Below are positions 33,701 through 45,150 of a DNA stretch of 64,000 bases, piece after piece. The notes beneath the pieces were generated by a model. The model made no database searches, was not told the DNA's origin, and saw only the letters and a program-made list of their open reading frames with translations. The stretch comes from Macrocystis pyrifera (Eukaryota > Sar > Phaeophyceae > Laminariales > Laminariaceae). Every line of letters starts with the position of its first letter. Position 1 is the stretch's first letter. The translations under genes and the position numbers were made by a program. The stretch is from NCBI GenBank assembly GCA_031763025.1, contig JASSKH010000027.1, forward strand, positions 7,748,241 to 7,812,240. The letters run 5' to 3'.

Positions 33701-36140
33701 GATTCAACCAGGTCGGGGAACGGGGGCCGGTTGTGGAGAGAAAGGCGAGAGGTAATCTTTCGAGGATGCCTCGAATCAATCAACAGCGCTTGGATCACCG
33801 CCTGGAGAGGTTCGACTTGGGGATGCGCTCGCCGCCACGTCCTAAATCGGTCGATAATGACTTGGCTTTCCAAAGCAAGCCGATGGTGGACGAGAATGGA
33901 GTGGTAGACTGGGATGCCATCACCATTAAAGGGACTTCAACCAAGCTCGAGAAGGACTACTTGCGCCTAACACAGGTTTGCACTACGCCGTGAAGTCAAT
34001 GCTTAGGACAGACACGCCAGTCGTTGCATCAAGAGCACCGTCCCTTCGGTCCTATGTAGATCATATATAGATAGGCCCCAACATGACCATAGCCTCCAAT
34101 TCTTCAAAAATTGCATATCTGTTGTTTGGGCCTCCGTTTATATATTGAACTTCCACCTAAAGGCTACATATGTAATATGTATGGTACGCTGTTCACAGAA
34201 GTGCTGCAACTGCGTTAAAAATATTTTTGAGGCTTCTACCGATAAAGAAAAATCAATCGCATAATCGTATAGCATAGAGAGCAAGATTTAACCTCCCACG
34301 CGATAACCGACTGCACTTCCCACGGACACTCTACTCGCCTTATGTTCATGAATTTCGAAAATGGTCGCCTAACGTGATCGCTTGCTTACTTGTATCTTCA
34401 TGACTAGGTAAGTGATGATGAAGGTACCCAGTTTGCGCTTTCGTAGTTGTGCGCTACTATAGTCTTGATTATCATGCCCCCGCCAGTTTTGCGGACAGCT
34501 TTGTTTATTTTTTTATTTGGTACGGCCATTCTAATGGTTGGTTCGCCTGGAGTTCTTTTTTTTTTTTCCATTTTGTAGACAGCAAAATAATAAAACGAAC
34601 CAAGTTGACCCCCAGGAGATAGTGGTGTCGACCAAAATGGGTGACTATGGAAATAGGGTAGTATGTGTCCCAAGCTCTTTTCACATCTTTTATTTTGATG
34701 GTTAGCGATCGGAAACCCACTACTGTCGCGACCTTATCCCCAGCCTCCAGACCCGGCGACTGTTCGCCCCCAAGCTGTCCTCGAAGATGCGATGCAGAAC
34801 ATTTTGGAGAAGTGGGCACAGGGAGGCATGGACTACATCTACGCTTGCTCGCAGCTGAAGGCCATCAGACAAGATCTTGTGGTATGGGACACTGCTTTGG
34901 TTGAGAGCTCGCAAAACGCGTTGTTTAATGATTGGCTTACGATGCTTTTGAGTCTTACCGCGGTCGCACATATGTCATTTTTCGTCTTCACTTCGTATTT
35001 CGTTTTTCACATTCACCCTCGATCGTGCATTCCGACAGGTCCAGCGGATAAAGAACACCTTCACGGTTGAGGTGTACGAAGGGCATGCCCGGATCGCTCT
35101 GCAGAAGGTGTGCTGTGCTCATCATTTTTTGTGTTGCTCGAAATCACGTGACGGGGATGTAAGCCGTACAACGCTCGTGTTTTGCTCATATTGCCTGTTG
35201 GTACGTTCTTGTGGTACAGGTACGCTTTTCGTTCAGTGTATCGTTTCCGTTGGGCGTTCTGAACTCCTGTGCTAGAACGAAACTGATCTACTCTAGCTCC
35301 ACCTGTTTGACGAGGTGAAGGATTGTTGAACAGAGCACTGTACAAATTCGTACGCATGACACTAATTTCACTCCATGGTTGCGTGCGGCCTCCCTCGCGA
35401 CAGGGGGACCTGAACGAGTACAACCAATGCCAGACACAACTGCAAGAACTCTACGCCTGCGGACTACCTGGACAGCGCAACGAGTTTACAGCATACCGGG
35501 TGCTGTACTATCTCTACTTGCAAGCTAGCTGCTCTGGAGGATCCACAGGCCTGCTCAAAATTCTCCAGGAGCTGCCGGCTGGGGAACAGCCCCCCGCGAT
35601 CAGCCACGCCTTGCGCGTTCGACAAGCCATATCCCTGACGGACTACCATCTCTTTTTCTCCTTGTACGAGAATACCCCCAACCTTGGTCAGCACATCATG
35701 CAGAAAAACTGCTACAAACGATGCGCGTGGAGGCGTTGCGACGAATAATCAAAGCGTGAGTGAACTGCACGAAAACCGTAATAGTACAGTTGGAGCATGA
35801 TTTATATACGAACTCGAACTGCTACGTATGTATTCGTAGTATGAAGCATGCCCGTCAGATTCTCTGGTTTTGGTTAACCACCTCCGCCGCCTTTGCCGCA
35901 TCCCGCTCTTCTTCGTTCGCACTGACTGCATGCGCGTCGTTATTGCCGTGCAGGTACCGACCGACGATACCTTTACAATTTGTCCTCCATGAGCTCCTCT
36001 TCAACGTGGAAGAGGAGGGAGTGAGTTTCCTTCAAAGGTGTGGGATAACCTTCACGCCAGACGGGCGCGAAGTGGCTTGCAAGACAAGCGCAGTCGATGC
36101 CAGTGGGTTAGACGCAGAGGCACCGAATTCGTTGCTGTGA
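29508..36140 (+). CDS. LENG8: LENG8/THP3-like SAC3/GANP-family protein, 10+ exons
   Basis: Exons: 29508-29759, 30111-30444, 30528-30613, 32869-33161, 33338-33425, 33702-33975, 34744-34881, 35039-35107, 35404-35755 and 35954-36140. Phases agree across the first four introns and from 33702 onward. Short exons at about 33496-33511 and 33546-33576 would restore phase before 33702 but are tentative. The N-terminus is Q/P/Y-rich low complexity. The C-terminal half matches LENG8/THP3 block by block: RRYLQRAF, TDWDNEPLP, EKDYLRLTQ+PPDPATVRP, ACSQLKAIRQDLV, NTFTVEVYEGHARIAL, YNQCQTQLQELYA, EFTAYRVLYYLY, AYRPTIPLQFVLHELLF. The family acts in the nucleus in mRNA processing or export through its SAC3/GANP domain. 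Exon 9 has a length one base short of what its flanking phases need, around the A-run at 35703-35707; see findings. Confidence 0.9.
30445..30527 (+). other. 83-nt intron with a poly-C polypyrimidine tract
   Basis: Donor CCAG|GTAGTC and acceptor CCCCCACAG|GTGACC. Splicing joins phase 1 to phase 1 and yields GDREQKPALSHDSTSH. The tract before the acceptor is an uninterrupted run of almost 30 C. Reading through it would give a proline run and then a stop soon after 30613. Confidence 0.75.
30725..30830 (+). repeat. CAA/CAG trinucleotide tract in intron 3
   Basis: ACAACAACAACA followed by CAGCAGCAGCAG-type units inside the 2.26 kb intron 30614-32868. Open on several frames because of the repeat; not an exon, as no splice sites frame it. 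Confidence 0.8.
31153..32276. mobile_element. Probable TIR element rich in GGGTACCC, inside intron 3
   Basis: The left end reads GGACCCTACAAGTATACCCG and the right end, reversed, starts GGACCCTGATTTCAAATACC. Both ends carry several GGGTACCC or CGGGTA units just inside (31190-31250 and 32130-32260). Target duplications are not obvious and no transposase is seen, so this is a tentative non-autonomous DNA element. Confidence 0.45.
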
Positions 36141-37600
36141 GCATAGTCGTGCTTGTCCGCGCAGTTACTGTTTGCCGCGCATGGTTGGTGCCGCTTTTCT
36201 AAATTGTTAACTAGACCTTTAGTTGTCTCGACAACGTGGCGACGATGGATGTCCCTTTGGGGATCTTGAAGGCGATCTTAACGAAAGCACCCAACGTATG
36301 ATCATCAGACGGATCGGGTTTATTCCGACCTATATCCCAGCCACCTGTTGATGCACCACGCCTGGATAACCCACTCACGCTGCCTGGTAACAAAGGCGGT
36401 TGATCCACATATGCTGGCGACACCTGTGTCGATTGAAGGATTCAACGGCGACAGCAAAACCATCACGCTCATGTTGCGTTATGCCTGGTACCTGGTATTA
36501 ATTAAAGGCATATTCGTAGTCAATCCTTCGGAATTTATGCATCTCGTTGACTTTGATCGCACTGTTAATAATATTATGGTATACTGAACGATAATCATTT
36601 CTTCCGCTATTTTGCTTCGGCGAACACTACAACCCCTGCAAGGCGGTGCACAAAGTTCTTTTTTTTTTATGCGTGCGTGTTCCCCCAGTGTAATAGGTTT
36701 TGTAAGTTGCGGCACAGGATCGATCGTTGAATCTGAAAATTGGGCTGTTCAAAAGTATGACATCTGGCCTCGTACGGTCCAATCATACTGCTCTATGCAG
36801 ACATCTAGATGCACGCCTGTAGTGCCAGCAATGGTATGCAAGTCGCCCGTTTATCTCCAAACCGCGTCAGGGGATTCACTAGAAAAGGTGCTGGGGGGAA
36901 GGGGGGGGGGGGTGCTCGATAGGAGAAATGTGCTCGATCTCATGCATGGCCGCAGTCGTATGACCATAGACCCTCGCATCCCTACAATGCCGGAACGGAG
37001 CATGTCGTGTTTTCACCGACCAGGCAGACATTGCTTGCACCAAGCGCGAAGCGCCGTTAGGTGTTTGGCGAGTGGCATGAAGGGTGAACTGCATCTTCCT
37101 AAGAACCGCGTGTGAGGCGGACTTGCACACGGATGACAGCTTCAATGAGTTAATTTAATTTCAGGTGTAGCGACTTCCAGAGACAGCAATTGGAGTACTA
37201 TGTAACTGCCTCTTGGGTGTCTAACCATAAACACTGCGTGATACGATCATTCCCCTTGTGCGGAGCAAAGGTTCTTCACCTCGCACAAATGATCTAACTC
37301 GACCACCAGCTGTGACCGACCGCCCAGAAAAAAAGCGGTACCCTGGTTGTCTAGCTCAAGCAGTGAGCGGCATGTTTTACAGTGTCGTTGCCAACCGACG
37401 CCAACCCAACCTGTATGAGCAGGGGGGGCTGAATGGTTTGAGACCCCGGATAGGAGTTACGACGAAAGAGCGTGTCCACGCGATGAGCAAAAAAGAATAC
37501 CAGGTAAAATAAAACAAAATTGCGGGCACTATTTCCAACAGCGGCAAAAGGAGCAAAAACTGGCGCGACTGTATAGTGTCACCTGGTATGTATGTAATTC
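36141..37600. other. No supported gene; downstream of the LENG8-like gene
   Basis: A 167-codon plus-strand open frame (36612-37115) and shorter ones lack family features and splice context. A hairpin-forming stretch, CGTGTG with CACACG, lies near 37108-37130. A G-run of 13 bases lies at about 36902-36914. Confidence 0.35.
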
Positions 37601-38679
37601 AAGAATGTAACACGGGAATGTGGCGTGTCTATCTGGTGTAATTCCACAAGTGGTACACTTGGGGTCTCTCAAACGGATTCAGAAAACTTGTCGGTCTGTC
37701 CGCATGAGGGTCACTATGGTCATCTACGGACAAGTTTCTTCCGAAATGGCTACGCCCATGCCGCACGCATCAGGTCGAAGCCCTCGCGGAGGCGATCGTC
37801 ATGGCCCAAACCACACCTCATCGGGAGCCCTGTGTGTTATCAGAGTTGACTTCCAGCATCCCACAACAGGGTGACTGAGAAAGCAGCAGCAATCGCGCGC
37901 CTGAAGCCGGCGGAAAAATTGTTTGTCAGCTCTATTTTCAAGTGGAGTACGGTTGGATGAAGTTTATTTTCGTACAGTGCTCGTACGAGCGATCAGCGGC
38001 GCAACAGTGGCAAAAGGGTTTCCTCCATCCCTGCCTCCTTCCTGTCAAAACGGCTATGCCGCACGCATCAGATCAAAGCCCTCACGGAGACGATCGTCCT
38101 GGTCCAAACCACTCCTCATCGGGTGCCCTGTGTGAGGAGTTATCAGAGTTAACTTCCCGCATCTCAAACGGGGCCACGCGACGAGCAGCAGCAATCACTC
38201 CCCCGATTTCGATATACCTGGTAGCGGTTGTCGTGTGGTACTGTATCTCCTATGAGGTGCATTTTGTTCGGTCCTGGAGCACCCTTTGATATTTTATAAA
38301 AAACAACAAAAGCACGTCAGCTGTGAGTTCAACCGATCGGTTGATACTCAACTTTGCAATCTGCAAGATGGCCGTTCGCGCGTTTTCCATTAATTCCCCC
38401 GCGATTGACCACTGGCCAGTGTGTCTGTGGGACGAGTGAACGATAGATGCGGACCTTTGACGCGTTCTAGTGACATGTTCATGTCACTTCCTTTTTACCA
38501 CGTACGTTCATGGATATTCTCAGTTTGTAAAACTGGGTCTCAGCTGCGGTAATTGCAAATCTGTCTGTCTGTCTGCATGGATTACATTTTCGAACACTTT
38601 CCAATGGTCGATATAAGGTCGATACAGATGATATTCGTACGACGTATTCGACCCTTACGGACCTTATATACTGTAACAT

Positions 38680-38935
38680 ACCATACCACCAAGCAAATTT
38701 AGCCATCTAATACATCCACGACACCGCACCATCATACCATACCACATACCGTGTTTTTCCCATATACCATACCACCCACATACCATATCGCATCCGTGTT
38801 TCTTCCATATAGCGTATCAAACCGTACCCTCATAACATACCAGCAACATGTACCATATCACACACCGTGTTTTTTCCATATAGTATATCAAACTGTAGTA
38901 CCACCATACCACATACCAACAATATCACATCAAGT
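38680..38935 (+). repeat. Degenerate ACCATACC-rich tandem array
   Basis: Units of roughly 60-70 bp sharing CCGTGTTTTTTCCATATA and ACCATACCAC. The reverse counterpart is at 12.9-13.1 kb. Confidence 0.7.
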
Positions 38936-38944
38936 ACACAAGAG

Positions 38945-39440
38945 CATATGTTGAAGGTGCAAGGTGATAAGTGAGGTAAAGGTGCAAGGTGATGAAGTAA
39001 CATATATGAGGAGGTAAGGGTGCAAAGGGAGAGCGATGGCACCAGCGAGCAGAAGCAGCCGCAACGGCAATAGCAGCCACGTCTGCAACAGCAGCAGCAG
39101 GACCACAAGAGTATATGTTGAAGGTGCAAGGTGATGAGATGATATATGAGGAGGTGACGGTACAAAGGGAGAGCGATGGCACCAGGGAGCAGCAGCAGCT
39201 GCAACGGCAACAGGAGCCCCCAGCAGCCACGTCTGCAACAGCAGCAGCAGGACCACAAAAGCACATCTTGAAGGTGCAAGGTGATAAGTGAGGTAAAGGT
39301 GCAAGGTGATAAGTGAGGTAAAGGTGCAAGGTGATGAGGTGATATATGAGGAGGTGAACTTTAAAGGGAGAGCGATGGTACCAGGAAGCAGTAGCAGCCG
39401 CAAGGGCAACAGCAGCCCCAGTAGCCACTGCAACAGCAGC
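38945..39440 (+). repeat. Minisatellite with CAG-rich units
   Basis: Repeated modules GGTGCAAGGTGAT, GAGGAGGT and GGGAGAGCGATGG followed by CAGCAGCAGCAGGAC, in three larger units of about 145-180 bp. Long open frames on the minus strand (leucine/cysteine/alanine-rich) follow from the repeat. Confidence 0.75.
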
Positions 39441-39539
39441 AGCAGGACAAAGTGGGTTCGCTAAGCGCTTGCGACGATCGCCCCGAAGAACAACAGCAGC
39501 AACAAGTGCACAAGAGCATGACATCGCTCGTTAGACATC

Positions 39540-39770
39540 ATACTGCTGTACCAAAACGCTTGTTGGGGATCTCTTATATGACGAGCGATGGCAGAGCGTC
39601 AAGTGCACAAGAGCATATGCCTTCAGGGCGACAGAGCAGAAACGAAGATAGATACTGCTGTACCAAAACGCTGTTGGGGATCTCTTATATGACGAGCGAT
39701 GGCAGAGCGTCAAGTGCACAAGAGCATATTATGCCTTCAGGGCGACAGAGCAGGAACGAGTATAGATACA
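39540..39770 (+). repeat. Tandem duplication, ~115 bp unit
   Basis: Two near-identical units sharing TACTGCTGTACCAAAACGCT and GACGAGCGATGGCAGAGCGT; a diverged third partly follows. The reverse counterpart near 7980-8130 is more diverged. Confidence 0.8.
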
Positions 39771-41001
39771 ATACAGCTGTTCCAACTCGACAAGTACACA
39801 AGAGCACGACCAACACCATAAGCACACAACAAGAGCATTCCTTGAGGACGACAGAGCAGGAGGAGCTAAAACAAACGATAAATTCACAGTCGATTATTTT
39901 TTACTTCGCCTTCATTTTGCGATCCTCGTCTTATGTTTCGGTACTCTCGTAAACAAACCCGCTCTTGAAAACTACATGTCAATCTGTCGTTTGTGTGAAT
40001 AATCGACATGTTTTTCATTGGCCAACAGAGCGTCGTCAGCTCTCTGACCGCTTGTTGGGGATCTCTTACTATATTCCGCGGTCTGGGGCCGTAGAGTTCA
40101 CCGGGCGGATCGCCATCGTGTGAGCGCGTACTCCCCGCCAGTTGATCTTTAATTGGGTTGGGCGTTGGAATTACGGCCTGTGTGCCGGGTTGTGCTGTGC
40201 AGTGTGTGGTGTTTGTTGTGCTGCGTGTGCTCGATACATATTGTGGTCGATCATTTCCAGTTACTACGAGAGGCTGCCAGTTGAGTCACGCTTGCTGGAT
40301 CGGGGTGCATCTCCACGCCGCCGACATTGCTGCTGTTGTAGGGTGATATATAGCTGCGAGTTCATACTGCACCGAGAAGCGGGTTGTACTTGGGTTGGGG
40401 GTTGGGATCGTATGGCGGTGCTTTATGAGCGTGCGTCGTTGCTGCAGAGCTGTGGCTGCTCCTGCTGCATGCAGCGGCAGAGCTGTCCTGTGTGCTGTAT
40501 GTATGTGCTACACAATGAAACTAAAATGCCCGGAAAAGCTTACGACTTACTACCAAATAATATTACATGTACTTGGTCGGAAAAGTGCCCATGTACTTTT
40601 TACAGGGAAAACCATATTTCACGCTGGTCGTTACATATTTTGGCATCGCATAAGACTCGGATAGGTGTTTTTTTTCTCTAATCTTCCCTAAATAAGTACA
40701 TATTCGTAGTCTTAAATGTATCTAATATAATACGACCACGAGTAGTGTCGATTACTTTGTGACCGTCGTGCGTACAAGCGCAATAAATGTCAAGAAACCC
40801 CGCTGCAGACCACTGTGCCGCCGTAGATCTGTCAATTTCGTCATACCCACTCTTCTTCTAGTAATAGTAGGCTGTGAAAGAGTCTGGTGCATCACTACTA
40901 CTAACAACACGAAAGAGTCTAATTCGCTTTCATTTTGCGATCCTCTGTGTGGTGCAGGCATCTTGTCTATATTCGTTAGTCTGTCGATTACTTTGTAACT
41001 G

Positions 41002-42202
41002 TGTTAAGATCAAACTTGCGGGACACTTTGTATCCCTGGACAGCTCTGCCTTTTAAGTCGGTAAACATTGTACTCACATGTGTTGTTTGCTTAGCTATGG
41101 AAGAAGAGCAGTTTTATTCCTTTCGTGCACGCGGAGACTGATACCAAGCTCGTGCGTCTCTGGAAAACCCCTGGTTTTCCATTTAAGATACGGCTTCCAA
41201 GTACTACAAATACGATCCCAGTGACTGAACCCAGGTAGTTACCGGGCTTTCAACCTCATACAAAGCAGTATCATAACACTAGCCCAATCTGATGAGCCGT
41301 ATATGCAGAATTATGGGAAATTCGTGGAAACCCCGATTCCACGAACTAGAACATGAGTCGAAGATGCGGTTCCTCAAAACCCACTCCCACACCTCTCAAC
41401 GGCGAGGCAACGAAGCCGGCAAAGTACGTAAAAAAAATAAAGGGAAGACCTAGCCTTAAGGGGCAGGAAGAAATCGTCGAAGAAAGCCATCGCCATACCG
41501 CCCGCACGGGGGGGGGGGGCGAGGAAGATGCACGCAAAAGCGAAAAGTGCGTACGGGAACGAAAAGAAAAATAACACGGAAGACGGCAAGAACCACCTAA
41601 ACCCAGTCCACAACTCTGAAAGCGCGTCCTGGGCCGCAATTGAGCGACCGAGTGCCCAGACCAGACTCAATACTGAGCGGGGGGGGTAGGCAGGACAGAA
41701 TACGCAAAAACACATCCCCAACCCAGTCCAAAAAAAAGAAAACACACCAGAAACATATCGGGCAGACAAAAATTCATCCCCCCAAGGTCCAGGAAGACGA
41801 CAAAAAAATAAATAAATAACGAGTGCAGTCAAGAAGCGAAAATCAGCTATCCACGGCGGCACCTCGATGGATTCGAAACCCATTGTGATTTCACGCGCAG
41901 GTTCGTGTCCTGCCGACGACGCCACTTGTTAAGATCAAACTTGCGGGCACTTTGTATCCCTGGACAGCTCTGCCTTTTAAGTCGGTAAACATTGTACTCA
42001 CATGTGTTGTTTGCTTAGCTATAGAAGAAGAGCAGTTTTATTCCTTTCGTGCACGCGAAGACTGAGACCAAGCTCGTGTGCCTCTGGAAAACCCCTGGTT
42101 TTCCCTCTAAGATACGGCTTCCAAGTACTACAAATACGATCTCAGTGACTGAACCCAGGTAGTTACCGGGCTTTCAACCTCATACAAAGCAGTATCATAA
42201 CA
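41002..42202 (-). mobile_element. L-family non-autonomous LTR-type element, copy 2
   Basis: Terminal repeats 41002-41278 and 41927-42202 are nearly identical by eye, which suggests a recent insertion. Target duplications are ACTG on both sides. On the minus strand the primer-binding-like site GGCGTCGTCGGCAGGAC follows the first terminal repeat. The ~650 bp interior shares blocks with copy 1, including a shared stretch of translated similarity ending GFEEPHLRLMF, but shows no recognised domain. It looks whole for a non-autonomous element. It interrupts a block whose uninterrupted relative is near 11.6 kb. Confidence 0.8.
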
Positions 42203-43450
42203 ACTGTTTGTTGGGGAAGTTATAATTCGCTTTTATTTTGCGATCCTCTGTGTGGTACAGACATGTTCTGCCGATTTGGCTGTCGATTACTTTGTAGTCG
42301 TCGTATATTTCGGTACTCTTATATTTCGCGGGGCAGAGATCTCTTGTCAATCTGTCATTTGCTTTGTAGTAAAGCACGTCGCAGCCGCAGTATCAACTTC
42401 AAGACGAGAAGTAATTCGCTTTTACTTTCGAATCCTCTGTGTGGTACAGACATGTATGTTCTGTCTAGTCGTCTGTCGATCACTTTGTTGCCGTCGTATA
42501 TTTCGTCTCCCCGATTTCAGAAAATAAATACCTACGTGCAGTAAATACTATTTTTTTAAAGCTGTACCTACTGATCCACCACTGCCTGGACTCTACATGA
42601 CGTTATGATGGCATGCTTCGTAAAAGGAGTGTGTGTCTCCGTACGTAGGGCCATCGTCGCTCGGAACCGGAGCCGTGAGCCGTGGCCTCTTCTTTGAGGC
42701 GATTGGAGACATTCTGCGATATACAGCTATCGGCAGACGTCGTTCCCGTATACACTACCGCCGTATGGACCAGGCAAGCCAGAACCTATTGGTGGCTGTT
42801 GGGAGGTGGGGCGTCCTGCTCCCGCCGTGCTATCGTACTGCTGTACTGGCATACCACTGTCCCGTAATATAGTAATCGTTCGGTTTTAACAATAAGGCGC
42901 GCGAGTGCAAAGCGCGAGCCTTTTTTTCTTGGTTTTCCAAGGAAAAAAAAAACAGATGTTCAGTCTGAGTCGAACCCCGCCTGCTGGGGTGCCGTCTGTG
43001 CCGGTGCCGACTGGTCTCTCGCAACACTCGCACCAACTCCAACTGCGACTTCACCAAAAAAGACAAGCAAGCTGAGAAAAGCGCTCGAATGCATTTCATC
43101 GAGGGCAACAACAATTCGTATAATCTTTGATACTTGTGGGACTGGTGATCGTTGCAGCGTTGACTCTGCCGGAAAAAATGTCCCGATATTCGTGACCACC
43201 CTCTGCATGGCGAATAGTAGAAGCGAGGGGGTTGGGGTTGGTCGAGGATTGGGGTGCTACGTCTTTTATAGCGGTTGTTGTGTGGTAGCTCTCATCAGGT
43301 ATTTGTTTGATGCTGGATCAACCTTCTATGATATTTTGTGGGGCGGGTGATGGTTAGATGCGGACCCTACACGCGTTTTTCTGACGTATTCAGGGCACTT
43401 CCTCTTTACCACGTACTTTTCATGGATATTCGTTTTTTATTTGCAACTCC

Positions 43451-44195
43451 TTGCATGTAGCGAAAGGTTCATCTTGCGAAAGTTTTCAACATTTCACCAT
43501 TCTAACAAGAATGTGTAAACACGTTAGGGCCCATATTATCGAGGACTTTTTTTTTTTTTTCAGTTTGATTTTATTGTGTTTTCTAGTTTAATTTGCATCC
43601 GATTGACCAAAGAGTGAATCACCAAGCAGGCATTCTCTCAGTGAAAAGTCTTTTGGGACTTTTTTCGTGTGATTTTTTTATTTCATTTAGAATTTGGGGG
43701 TTGATCCGCCTTGATGTGGCATGTTCATCATGGGTCAACACCCCCGTTGGAGTCCCTGTGATTCTTGGCCGCTTAGGTGACCACGACCGAGGCGATAAAA
43801 CGCGAACCTCAACGAGAGGCGACCGGAGCAATAGCCGCGCCCACGCTCACAGTCCATAGCACATCGTACCCCGGTAGTGGCGCCTCAAGAAAAAAACATG
43901 CGGCCGCAAGCCCAATTTTTCGGTCTGTTCGATCGGCTATAACCATCACGAAAACCGAGCAAACGAGCAAAAAAAACAGAGGATACGCTCGAGACTTCGA
44001 TAGCTGCATCACCGTTGCTGTTCCGCGCGTGGCACTTGAGGGCTCCCTCCGCTCACCCAAGATACCCTGAGAGTGATAGCTCCCTATCCTGCGCCACCAA
44101 AAAGAAAAATAGGCTGGCGGCGGAACGCACGCGACAACGCAAACCCTCGCTCTCGTCTACGCTCGTCGCTGTTCGCAGGGTGGGCGTTGTGTGAC
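43451..44195. other. No gene seen
   Basis: Short open frames only. The stretch 43440-43520 resembles 44755-44803 joined to 45147-45180, meaning the T element at 44804 interrupted a copy of the same repeat. Confidence 0.4.
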
Positions 44196-44199
44196 GTGA

Positions 44200-44500
44200 T
44201 TTTATGATACTGCTTTGTATGAGGTTGAAAGCCCGGTAATAACCTGGGTTCAGTCACTGGGAACGTACTTGTAGTACTTGGAAGGCGTATCTAGATGGAA
44301 AACCAGGGGTTTTTCAGAGGCGCACGAGCTTGGTCTCAGTCTCCGCGTGCACGAAAGGAATAAAACTGCTCTTCTTCTATAGCTAAGCAAGCAACACACG
44401 TGAGTACCAACGAATACCGACTTAAAAGGCAGAGCTGTCCAGGGATACAAAGTGTCCCGCAAGCTTGATCTTAACAAGTGGCGTCGTCGGCAGGACGGTG
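44200..44500 (+). mobile_element. L-family terminal repeat with start of interior, copy 4
   Basis: One L terminal repeat ending CTTAACA at 44476, followed by the primer-binding-like site TGGCGTCGTCGGCAGGAC (44479-44496). The rest of the element is absent. A fossil fragment. Confidence 0.7.
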
Positions 44501-44803
44501 CATTTTTCAAGTTATTCCGATTTTTTCTTGTTTGACAATTAATACGCCGTTTCCCGATAGGACACAAACACGTTTTTTTTTCGCGAAATCGAATTAAAAT
44601 TCATTGAAATTGCATTTTGATGTCCGAATTACGAAAATTATGGTTCCCCGTTAAGATGGGCCCTTACACCGTTCTTCAACTTGTCGAAATTCAGAACAGG
44701 TTCAAACCTACCATACCCTTTTAGAACTCCAGTCCCGTTTGGGGGACAAACGACTCAAATTATTTGCGATTCTTTGCGTGGAGCGAAAATTTCATCTGGC
44801 AAA

Positions 44804-45146
44804 TGTTAAGGTCTTAGTCCGTTGGGCTAAAGGTAAAAAGTTAACCAATCGCCTACCCAATCTAAGCCTCATAACACTCTCCCCCCCTGGAACAGACCGG
44901 ATATACGGGTCGACGCGTGACACCAACACGCGGTTCCAATTTCTGGGGATCCAGAAGTATTTTTTTCAGATTCTTGACATGAGGAAATTCACTTTTCTTT
45001 AAAAAGCGATTTCATGGTGGACGTGAGATTCGAACTCACGACCAACGACCCATGTCCTGCCGTCGACGCCATTTGTTAAGGTCTTAGTCCGTTGGGCTAA
45101 AGGTAAAAGGTTAACCAATCGTCTACCCAATCTAAGCCTCATAACG
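44804..45146 (-). mobile_element. T-family TRIM-like element, copy 5
   Basis: 343 bp with two ~73 bp terminal repeats and 4-bp target duplications CAAA on both sides. The same parts as the other copies, read on the minus strand. Confidence 0.75.
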
Positions 45147-45150
45147 CAAA

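Larger units (their letters stand above)
37600..43450 (+). repeat. Large inverted duplication, arm II
   Basis: Counterpart of 7.8-13.4 kb in the opposite orientation. It holds two D units (37645-37875 and 37900-38200), tandem arrays (38.68-39.77 kb), a block near 40140-40500 matching the reverse of 12.2-12.5 kb, and the L-family insertion at 41002-42202. A ~45 bp stretch (CACTTCCT.TTTACCACGTAC) recurs in direct orientation at both ends (38480 and 43395). No gene recognised. Confidence 0.6.

Noticed and set aside
36612-37115. A 167-codon plus-strand gene
   Set aside because: No domain, odd composition across a G-run, and no splice or promoter context; probably chance.
37070-37140. A group II intron or organelle-derived fragment, from the CGTGTG/CACACG hairpin
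   Set aside because: Only one short hairpin supports it; no other intron domain or organellar gene is present.
38830-39524. Long minus-strand frames rich in Leu, Cys and Ala
   Set aside because: They follow the CAG-containing minisatellite; several frames are open at once, as expected of repeats.
39540-39770. A CRISPR-like array
   Set aside because: Units are ~115 bp adjacent duplicates without spacers, in a eukaryotic context.
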